Assembly (NCBI GenBank): GCA_018268875.1
Contig: JAFDVT010000172.1
Location: forward strand, 1-16,618
Length of the DNA: 16,618 nucleotides
Reading direction: 5' to 3'
From: Acidobacteriota bacterium
GTDB taxonomy: Bacteria > Acidobacteriota > Terriglobia > Bryobacterales > Bryobacteraceae
A program made the translations under genes and the position numbers. The notes below the pieces were generated by a model. The model did no database searches and had not been told where the DNA came from. It worked only from the letters and a program-made list of their open reading frames with translations. Below are positions 7,044 to 13,400 of the stretch, piece by piece (within the stretch, counting starts at the first letter, position 1; every line of letters begins with the position of its first letter).

Positions 7044-8163
7044 GATTTACCTCTACTCCCAACCCTGGACCATCCGGCACCTCCAGGAACCCGTCCTTCA
7101 ACGCTAATGGTTCGCGGATCAAAAGCCGGCTCAATGGGCCTTGTGATGTATTAAATTCGACGAACTCGGCGCGCCGCTGGAACGCCAATAAATGAAGCGA
7201 GGCCGCCGTTAGCAAATCGCTCGACCACGAATGCGGTATCACGAGCCGGTTTGCCCGTTCGGCCATATGAACGATCTTTCGTCCGACGGTTAGCCCGCCA
7301 CAGCGCGACAGGTCCGGCTGGAGAACGTCCACGCCGCCGCGCTCGATGAGCATCTGAAAGCCCCAGTCGGTCGCTTCCTGCTCGCCGCAGGCGATTCGCA
7401 GATGCGTCGATTGCGCCACCTGCCGGTAGCCGTCGTAATCTTCCGGATGCAGAAGCTCTTCAACGAAGTAGGGCTCGAACTGCTCGATCGCCTTGACGAT
7501 CTGCATGGCTTCCTTCGGTGTCCGTTCGACGAACCAGCCAGTATCGACCATCAGGTCCTTGTCGCCCAGGGCCTCACGGCCCGCTTCCACGAGGCGAACA
7601 TCCATCCGCCTGTCTTTTCCAAAGTCACCCCAGCCGAACTTGACGGCTTCGAATCCTTGGTCCAGATAGACCTTTGCGGCTTCGCGCATGGCATCGGGCG
7701 TGGGACGGAACAGCGTGCTTCCGTACGCCTTCACCTTGTTCCGCCACTTGCCGCCGAGCAACACATGCACCGGCTGTCCATAGGCCTTGCCGCAGATGTC
7801 CCACAACGCGATATCAATCGCGGAAATCGTTTGGATCGCCGCCCCGCGCCGTCCGTAGTAGATCGACCCGCGATACATGCGGTACCAAAGCCGTTCCACT
7901 TCCAGCGGATTCTGGCCGACAAGCAAGGATTTCAGGCCGTCCATGAACTCCATGCCCTCGTCCTTGCTCCACTTCGGAGTGTCAACGCAGGCTTTGGCAA
8001 CAGGCGCCGCCGTTTCCATGTCGGAGTAGCCAACAATGCCGGCGTCCGTGGTGACTTTCACCAATCCCATGAAGGTCGGACCTAACGGCTCTTCGGCGCC
8101 GTCCGGCTTGTTGTACAGTCCTTCCGACTTCAGAACCATCAACTCAACGTCAACGATCTTCAA
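7012..8163 (-). CDS. Mandelate racemase/muconate lactonizing family protein, probable acid-sugar dehydratase
   Basis: This is an enolase-superfamily enzyme of 383 residues when started at TTG 8163. The signature AIDIALWDICGK...PVHVLLGG lies at 115-138. Catalytic candidates have mandelate-racemase-like spacing: K175 (VKFGWG), metal ligands D207 (VDTGW), E235 (VEELL) and E261 (CGE), then the dyad D284 (QPD) and H311 (PHSW). The usual KxK/KxR pair is K-F-G here, so the base is K175 and/or H311. Members abstract the proton next to a carboxylate; most with this layout dehydrate sugar acids to 2-keto-3-deoxy acids. TTG 8163 is chosen because GGAGCGAGG (8179-8171) ends seven bases before it, it overlaps the upstream stop as TTGA, and homology begins there (KIVDVEL). 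An in-frame ATG at 8373 would add 70 residues antisense to nothing known and inside the deacylase gene. It sits between a deacylase and an aldolase gene. Confidence 0.9.
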   Translation of the reverse strand: MKIVDVELMVLKSEGLYNKPDGAEEPLGPTFMGLVKVTTDAGIVGYSDMETAAPVAKACVDTPKWSKDEGMEFMDGLKSLLVGQNPLEVERLWYRMYRGSIYYGRRGAAIQTISAIDIALWDICGKAYGQPVHVLLGGKWRNKVKAYGSTLFRPTPDAMREAAKVYLDQGFEAVKFGWGDFGKDRRMDVRLVEAGREALGDKDLMVDTGWFVERTPKEAMQIVKAIEQFEPYFVEELLHPEDYDGYRQVAQSTHLRIACGEQEATDWGFQMLIERGGVDVLQPDLSRCGGLTVGRKIVHMAERANRLVIPHSWSSDLLTAASLHLLAFQRRAEFVEFNTSQGPLSRLLIREPLALKDGFLEVPDGPGLGVEVNHAVIDQYRVA

Positions 8164-9191
8164 CCGAGCACCTCGCTCCAGTCCCGTTCTTCGGCAACAA
8201 CGAACAATGTCTGCCCTTTGGCGGGGCGAGCGGAAAGGTGCATCATCGCGATCCAGCCGTCCCGGGGCGAAACGATCTCCACCGGTGCCGATGTGTGATC
8301 GGAAAAATCGTGCAGGCGGCCCAATAACTGCCCTTGCCGGACGGCTTCGCCCGGCGCTGTCACCGGTTCCCAAACACCGTCGCGTGGCGCGGGAACGTAC
8401 GCTTCCATGCGTGTCGCTTCAATCAGCCGCGTCGGACCTTCCGACTCCGGCCGCACCTTGCGAACCTCGCCTTCGAGCAACCCGTAGTGCCGCAGCGCGT
8501 TCAACACACCTTCGTAGGCGAATTTCACACCCATACGGTCGACGGACGCTCCGGCACCCAACTCCCCGCCGATGGTGATCTTGCCTTCGAGTTCCGCTTC
8601 GTCGGTCAACAGGCCGGACGCCATCGCACTCGAATAGATGAACGAAAATGGCGGATCGAACAGTCTGGCGAGTTGGGCTGTCTCGGCGCACTGCGCCCGA
8701 TCGGGGATCGGATGAAACGACGTACAGTGCGGAAATGCGCCTTCCATCCCGCCTGAATGCAAGTCCATCACGATGCGCGCCCGCGGGAACAGAGCGGTTT
8801 TGACAAAGTTGGCAATGCGATAGGAAATCGTACCGCGGGGATTGCCCGGAAACGCCCGGTTCATATTCACGCCGTCGAGAGGCGAAATGCGTGAATTTGC
8901 AATGCAGGCGCTGGCGCTCAATTGCGGAACAAGAATGACCCGGCCGGTCATCACGGCGGGATCGAGATCCGCGCACAGGCGCTTCACGCCGACCTGGCCT
9001 TCGTATTCGTTGCCGTGTGTGCCGCCGAAGCAAAGTACGCCGTTGGGGTTCGGCCCTCGCAAGCCGTTAATTACCGTCAGCGGGACGAGCGAATAACCCC
9101 ACGTGCCATCACAATGGAACGCGACTTGATAGTGGTGTTTGCCGGGCCGATCAAAGTCGATCTCCGGGAAATGATGAATGACCTCGAGCAA
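8160..9191 (-). CDS. AstE/aspartoacylase-family zinc deacylase (M14-like)
   Basis: This 343-residue protein belongs to the succinylglutamate desuccinylase/aspartoacylase family. The zinc site is readable: GGTHGNEYEG gives H59 and E62, and DLHSGG gives H145. NMNRAFPG at 109-116 is the family's substrate-carboxylate motif, and E210 in GGELG is the likely catalytic glutamate. The C-terminal part (about 262-335) is the beta-rich lid/barrel domain of the AstE-like branch (PAPRDGVWEP, then SPRDGWI). Relatives remove acyl groups from N-acyl amino acids, for example succinylglutamate, N-acetylaspartate and the DoeB substrate of ectoine breakdown. It is first in the operon, and its TGA overlaps the dehydratase TTG. 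The start codon is TTG 9191; an in-frame TAG two codons upstream excludes a longer form, and the ribosome site is poor (AGG ten bases away). No signal peptide is present, so the enzyme is cytoplasmic. The acylated substrate is unknown. Confidence 0.88.
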   Translation of the reverse strand: MLEVIHHFPEIDFDRPGKHHYQVAFHCDGTWGYSLVPLTVINGLRGPNPNGVLCFGGTHGNEYEGQVGVKRLCADLDPAVMTGRVILVPQLSASACIANSRISPLDGVNMNRAFPGNPRGTISYRIANFVKTALFPRARIVMDLHSGGMEGAFPHCTSFHPIPDRAQCAETAQLARLFDPPFSFIYSSAMASGLLTDEAELEGKITIGGELGAGASVDRMGVKFAYEGVLNALRHYGLLEGEVRKVRPESEGPTRLIEATRMEAYVPAPRDGVWEPVTAPGEAVRQGQLLGRLHDFSDHTSAPVEIVSPRDGWIAMMHLSARPAKGQTLFVVAEERDWSEVLG

Positions 9192-9310
9192 GGGTGGCTA
9201 ACCTAGGTTTCCAGCGTACGGGACGCGGTTTGAAAATTCAATCTTCACGTCCTGCGCACTGGACATACCATTTATCCGCGCTGTCGTTCGTTTAAGCTGT
9301 GGGTAGAACC
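9192..9310. promoter_or_regulatory. Divergent promoter region between the deacylase operon and the DUF1549/1553 operon
   Basis: These 119 bases separate the two divergent start codons. On the minus strand a weak sigma70-like pair is TTGAAT (9241-9236) and TACGCT (9218-9213) with a 17-base spacer, which would start RNA just upstream of TTG 9191. The region also holds nested inverted repeats (GGACG 9221-9225 with CGTCC 9248-9252; TTGAA 9230-9234 with TTCAA 9237-9241) and the fourth GTCC-N8-GGAC element at 9249-9264. No convincing plus-strand promoter was found. Confidence 0.45.
9249..9264 (+). promoter_or_regulatory. Operator-like element, copy 4 (GTCC-N8-GGAC)
   Basis: The sequence GTCCTGCGCACTGGAC, followed by A, matches copies 1 and 2 at both arms and at the CT before GGACA. 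It sits 46 bases before ATG 9311 and 57 bases before TTG 9191, where it could control both directions. Confidence 0.45.
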
Positions 9311-11911
9311 ATGCGAAGCCTGTTTTTTGTGGCCGCCTGTGGCTTCGCGGCTGCCTTAGTGAGCCCGGCGCAACAGGCGGATTTGTATTCCGTTCACATC
9401 AAACCGCTCTTTCAGAAGAGCTGCATTCCATGTCACAACGCGAGCGCGGCCCAGGGCGGCTTGGATTTATCCTCGCGCGCCGCCATGCTCAAAGGCAGTG
9501 AACATGGGCCCGTGGTGCTGCCGGGCAAACCCGAAGAATCCCCGCTGTACAAAGTAGTCGCCCATATTTCGACGCCCAACATGCCGTTTAACGGCAAGAA
9601 GCTCGCCGACGCCGATATCGCGAAGATCGCGGACTGGATTCGCGCCGGCGCCGAGTACGGAGCGCCCGCCAAGGACCCCGAAGGTGTCGAACTGTCCGAG
9701 GTTCGCAAACACTGGGCGTTCCGCAATCCCCAGCGTCCCACCGTTCCAAACGCGGCAAAGTTCGCCAACCCGATCGACGCCTTCGTCGATGCCGAACGCG
9801 TCAAGCATGGCGTAACCGCCGTTGGCCCGGCATCCAAGGCCACGCTGCTGCGCCGCGTCTATCTCGACCTCGTTGGCATTCCGCCGACGCCGGCCGAGCT
9901 TGCGGCCTTCCTCGCCGACAAGGATCCCAAAGCATACGACAAAACGGTGGACCGCCTACTTGCCAGCAACGCCTACGGGGAGCGTTGGGGCCGGCACTGG
10001 TTGGACATTTGGCGCTATTCCGATTGGTACGGCTACCGCCAAAGCGGACAGGTTCGCTACTCGCAGCGCCACATCTGGCGCTGGCGCGACTGGACGGTCG
10101 AAGCGCTGAACGCCAACAAACCCTACGACCGCATGATTCAGGAAATGATCGCCGGTGACGAACTCGCGCCCGGCGACCCTTCGGTCGCCCGCGCCACAGG
10201 ATACCTCGCCCGCAGTTGGTACCTGTTCAACCGCAATGTCTGGCTGAGCGACGTCGTCGAATACACCTCGGCCGGCTTTATGGGCCTGACGCTGAAATGC
10301 GCCCGCTGCCACAACCATAAATACGATCCCATTCCCCAAGCCGATTACTATCGTTTTCGCGCCTTTTTCGAACCGCACGAGGTCCGGACGGACCGTGTCA
10401 AAGGGGAAGCCGACATTCTCAAAGACGGCATGCCGCGCGTGTATGATGCGGACGCATCGCGGCCAACCTACCGTTTTATTCGCGGCAACGAAGCAACGCC
10501 TGATCAGTCCACACCGCTCCAACCCGCAGTGCCGAGGCTCTTCGGCAAGCCGGAACTGAACATCAAGCCAGTGTCGCTGCCGGTTGAGGATTATTTCCCC
10601 GACAGCCGCGCGTTTATTCCGGACGATCTGATCGCCCAGGCAAAAGCCAAGATCGAAAAGGCGGAAGCAGATCTCAAAAAGGCGAAGGCAAAACCCGAAC
10701 CAGAGGCTCTGATTCGTGCGGCGGAGCGCCGCGTCGAAGCCGCCAAGGCGGATCTGCCCGCGCTGGAAGCCCGGATCAAAGCGGACGCCGCCGCCATCCA
10801 AACGCCGGTCCCCGCCAATTCCGAAGACCTGGCTGTTGAAGCCCGCAAGCTCGAGCGCGAGGCCAACCGCCTCCATGCCGACGCCGCCCTGATCGCGGCT
10901 CGCTACGAATTCGACCTTGCCGGAAGCGACGAAAAGAAACTCGCCAAAGCCACCGCCAAGCTCGACGAGGCCGCCAAGCTATTGAAGGAGCCCGCCGAGG
11001 GCTACACCGCCATCGGACCGAAGTATCCAACCACAAGTTCCGGACGCCGGCTCGCTCTGGCCAACTTCATCGCGTCGAAGGACAATCCGTTGACCGCTCG
11101 TGTGGCGATCAACGACATGTGGGCGCGCCATTTTGGCAAGCCGTTGGTTTCGACGGTCTTCAACTTCGGACGCAGCGGCAAAGCGCCAACCCATCCGGAA
11201 CTGTTGGACTGGCTCGCCGTCGAATTTATGGACAAGGGTTGGGACATGAAGGCGATGCACCGCCTCATGGTGACCTCTGACACGTACAAAATGTCCAGCG
11301 CTCCGAGTGCGGCCAACGCCAAAGCCGACCCGGACAACATCTACCTCGGTTCCATGAACACAAGGCGGATGGAAGCGGAGGTCGTCCGCGACAGCATGCT
11401 GGCCACCGCCGGCAAGCTCGACATGACGATGGGTGGGCCCGATATCGACGAGAAGAAGGGCGACACTATCTTCCGCCGCACGATCTATTTCCGCACCGCG
11501 CCGGACCTGCAGATGGATGTCGCGCAGGCATTTGACGCGGCGAGCCCGATCGAGTGCTTCGAGCGCTCGGTCAGCATCGTTCCACAGCAAGCGCTGGCAT
11601 TGGCAAACGGGCCGCTTAGTTTTACGGTTGCCCGGACGCTGGCCGCGCAAATTGCGGTCCCCGATTCGAAGAAATTTGTAATGACGGCTTTCGAGCGAGT
11701 GTTGGGCCGTCCAGCCACCGCCGCCGAACTCACGGCGTCGACCGCGTATCTGGCCAATCAGGCGGCGCTATACCGCGATTCCAGCAAGCTGAATGCCTTT
11801 GCCAACGGGCCCGAAGCACTCGTGAAACCGTCCACCGACCCGGACCAGCGCGCTCGCGAGAGCCTGGTTCACGTACTGTTCAATCACAATGATTTTGTGA
11901 CCGTTCGATAA
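9311..11911 (+). CDS. PSCyt1-DUF1549-DUF1553 secreted cytochrome-like protein
   Basis: This is an 866-residue exported protein of the planctomycete-type cytochrome family. Residues 1-22 are a signal peptide. The PSCyt1 cytochrome domain has C38-x2-C41-H42 (SCIPCH) with MPF at 91-93 as possible methionine ligand. DUF1549 spans about 152-355 and holds a second haem-type motif, C330-x2-C333-H334, in KCARCHNHKYDPI. Residues about 437-560 are a long Ala/Lys/Glu-rich helical stretch that looks like coiled coil. DUF1553 follows, about 575-830 (GRRLALANFI, NPLTARVAIND, GKPLVSTVFNFGRSG). ATG 9311 is preferred over GTG 9299 because it puts the positive n-region of the signal peptide first; the ribosome site is weak either way. 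The DUF1501 gene begins 16 bases downstream, the usual partner arrangement. A redox or polymer-degrading role outside the cytoplasm is suspected for the family but not proved. It is the second DUF1549 protein in the window and differs in architecture from the one at the left edge. Confidence 0.93.
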   Translation: MRSLFFVAACGFAAALVSPAQQADLYSVHIKPLFQKSCIPCHNASAAQGGLDLSSRAAMLKGSEHGPVVLPGKPEESPLYKVVAHISTPNMPFNGKKLADADIAKIADWIRAGAEYGAPAKDPEGVELSEVRKHWAFRNPQRPTVPNAAKFANPIDAFVDAERVKHGVTAVGPASKATLLRRVYLDLVGIPPTPAELAAFLADKDPKAYDKTVDRLLASNAYGERWGRHWLDIWRYSDWYGYRQSGQVRYSQRHIWRWRDWTVEALNANKPYDRMIQEMIAGDELAPGDPSVARATGYLARSWYLFNRNVWLSDVVEYTSAGFMGLTLKCARCHNHKYDPIPQADYYRFRAFFEPHEVRTDRVKGEADILKDGMPRVYDADASRPTYRFIRGNEATPDQSTPLQPAVPRLFGKPELNIKPVSLPVEDYFPDSRAFIPDDLIAQAKAKIEKAEADLKKAKAKPEPEALIRAAERRVEAAKADLPALEARIKADAAAIQTPVPANSEDLAVEARKLEREANRLHADAALIAARYEFDLAGSDEKKLAKATAKLDEAAKLLKEPAEGYTAIGPKYPTTSSGRRLALANFIASKDNPLTARVAINDMWARHFGKPLVSTVFNFGRSGKAPTHPELLDWLAVEFMDKGWDMKAMHRLMVTSDTYKMSSAPSAANAKADPDNIYLGSMNTRRMEAEVVRDSMLATAGKLDMTMGGPDIDEKKGDTIFRRTIYFRTAPDLQMDVAQAFDAASPIECFERSVSIVPQQALALANGPLSFTVARTLAAQIAVPDSKKFVMTAFERVLGRPATAAELTASTAYLANQAALYRDSSKLNAFANGPEALVKPSTDPDQRARESLVHVLFNHNDFVTVR

Positions 11912-11927
11912 GGAAGAAGAGGCTTTT

Positions 11928-13400
11928 ATGTCCAAGACCAGGCTTTGTTCCGATGGCCGTTCCCGCAGGCATTTCCTTGCGGATACGTCGATGGGTCTTA
12001 CCGGGCTGGCGCTCGGCACCTTGCTGCCGCGCAAAGCGCTCGCCGGGAACGATGAATCCGGCTGGCATCTTCCGGACGGCAAGCCGCACTTCGCGCCCAA
12101 AGCCAAGCGTGTCATCTGGATGTTCATGCTCGGCGGCGTAAGCCACGTCGAATCGTTCGACCCGAAGCCGGACCTCAACAAATACGCGGGCAAACACCTT
12201 TCCGAAACGCCAATGAAGGACGTGCTGAACAACGCGTTCGTGAAAGAGAACCTGAAGGCGTTTGTCCCCGGTCAACACCAGATCAAGATGACTCTTTACC
12301 CGATGCAGACTGGGTACAAGAAACGTGGCAAAAACGGCGTCGACGTCAGCGACTGGTTCCCGCACCTGGGCGACCAGATGCACGAGGTTTCGCTCATTCG
12401 CTCCGTGTGGACCACTGACAACGATCATGGCGCCATCCTACAATTCCACACCGGACGCCATATCTTTGACGGATATCTGCCGACGCTCGGCTCCTGGGCC
12501 CACTACGGCCTGGGCTCGCTGAATGAAAATCTGCCTGCTTTCGTTGTTCTTGGCCAGCCCCCGGGCGATTGCTGCGGTGGCGTCGGAACACATGGCTCCG
12601 GCTACCTTGGACCGGAACACGCGGGCGTGCGCCTGGAAGTCGACCCCAAGAATCCGCTGCCTTTTTCGAGCCCCGGTTCCGGCGTCTACCGGGAAGAGCA
12701 ACAGCGCGAATTCGAGCTCCTGAGCAAGCTGAACGGGCTCTCCGGTGTCGAATATCCTTCGGACCCGGCGCTCAAGGCACGCATCAAGTCCTACGAACTC
12801 GCTTACCGCATGCAGATGGCCGCACCTGAAGCCATCGACTACAAGCCGGAAAGCGAAAGCGTCAAGAAGTTGTACGGCATCGACCAGGAGGTCACCAAGC
12901 CTTTCGGCGAGGTGTGTCTGGCGGCCCGCCGCCTCTCCGAACGCGGCGTTCGCTTTGTGCAGGTGTATCACGGCGGGTCCGGCAACGCCTGGGACGCGCA
13001 CAAGGACCTCAAGAAGAATCACACCGATCTCGCCGCGCAAACCGACAAGCCCGTCGCGGGCCTGCTGCAAGACCTCAAGCAGCGCGGCTTGCTCGATGAA
13101 ACCCTCGTCGTCTGGGCCACGGAGTTTGGCCGTACGCCGGGCGCGGAACAATCGAACGGACGCGACCATCATCCCTTCGGCTTCTCCGTTTGGATGGCCG
13201 GCGGCGGCATCAAGGCCGGCGAGGTTCACGGCGCCACCGATGAGATTGGCTTCCACGCCGTGGAACACCGTCACTACGTCACCGACATTCACGCTACGGT
13301 CTTGCACCAGTTGGGCATCGACCCCAAGCGCCTCGACGTCCCTGGCCGCAAGCGCATCGAAATCGACTACGGTTCGCCCATCAAGGAAATCATTGCCTAG
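11928..13400 (+). CDS. DUF1501 protein, Tat-exported, sulfatase/phosphatase-like fold
   Basis: This 490-residue DUF1501 protein has an N-terminal twin-arginine signal, RSRRHFL at 11-17, followed by a hydrophobic stretch (MGLTGLALGTLLP). The family is related to the alkaline phosphatase/sulfatase superfamily. Visible conserved stretches are MFMLGGVSHVESFDPKPDL at 65-83, DNDHGAILQFHTGRH at 164-178, HGGSGNAWDAHKDL at 348-361, EFGRTP at 399-404 and GRDHHP at 411-416. The His and Asp residues in these are metal-ligand candidates. Tat export implies folding, perhaps with cofactor, before export. AGAGG at 11918-11922 with a five-base spacer supports ATG 11928, 16 bases after the previous stop. DUF1501 and DUF1549/1553 proteins nearly always travel together, so a joint extracytoplasmic complex or pathway is inferred. 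No reaction has been assigned with certainty to the family. The last eight bases overlap the peptidase start. Confidence 0.93.
   Translation: MSKTRLCSDGRSRRHFLADTSMGLTGLALGTLLPRKALAGNDESGWHLPDGKPHFAPKAKRVIWMFMLGGVSHVESFDPKPDLNKYAGKHLSETPMKDVLNNAFVKENLKAFVPGQHQIKMTLYPMQTGYKKRGKNGVDVSDWFPHLGDQMHEVSLIRSVWTTDNDHGAILQFHTGRHIFDGYLPTLGSWAHYGLGSLNENLPAFVVLGQPPGDCCGGVGTHGSGYLGPEHAGVRLEVDPKNPLPFSSPGSGVYREEQQREFELLSKLNGLSGVEYPSDPALKARIKSYELAYRMQMAAPEAIDYKPESESVKKLYGIDQEVTKPFGEVCLAARRLSERGVRFVQVYHGGSGNAWDAHKDLKKNHTDLAAQTDKPVAGLLQDLKQRGLLDETLVVWATEFGRTPGAEQSNGRDHHPFGFSVWMAGGGIKAGEVHGATDEIGFHAVEHRHYVTDIHATVLHQLGIDPKRLDVPGRKRIEIDYGSPIKEIIA
13383..13387 (+). promoter_or_regulatory. Ribosome binding site that sets the TTG start of the S9 peptidase
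   Basis: AAGGA lies inside the end of the DUF1501 gene, five bases before TTG 13393. It is the only good ribosome site near the start of the peptidase homology and favours this TTG over any upstream codon in the open frame. Confidence 0.6.

Noticed and set aside
8164..8373. A 70-codon N-terminal extension of the dehydratase from ATG 8373
   Set aside because: The added residues are arginine-rich and out of frame within the deacylase gene. Family homology begins at TTG 8163, which has a good ribosome site.
9299..9310. GTG 9299 as start of the DUF1549/1553 gene
   Set aside because: It would add only four residues before the signal peptide and has no better ribosome site than ATG 9311; it remains possible.
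9956..10876. A 306-codon minus-strand open frame
   Set aside because: It is antisense to the DUF1549 and coiled-coil coding region; its glycine/phenylalanine/arginine pattern follows from that region's biased codons.
12745..13392. Upstream 216 codons in frame with the S9 peptidase
   Set aside because: They lie in the +1 frame of DUF1501 and read as Ser/Arg/Pro-rich low-complexity sequence. Peptidase homology begins only after TTG 13393.
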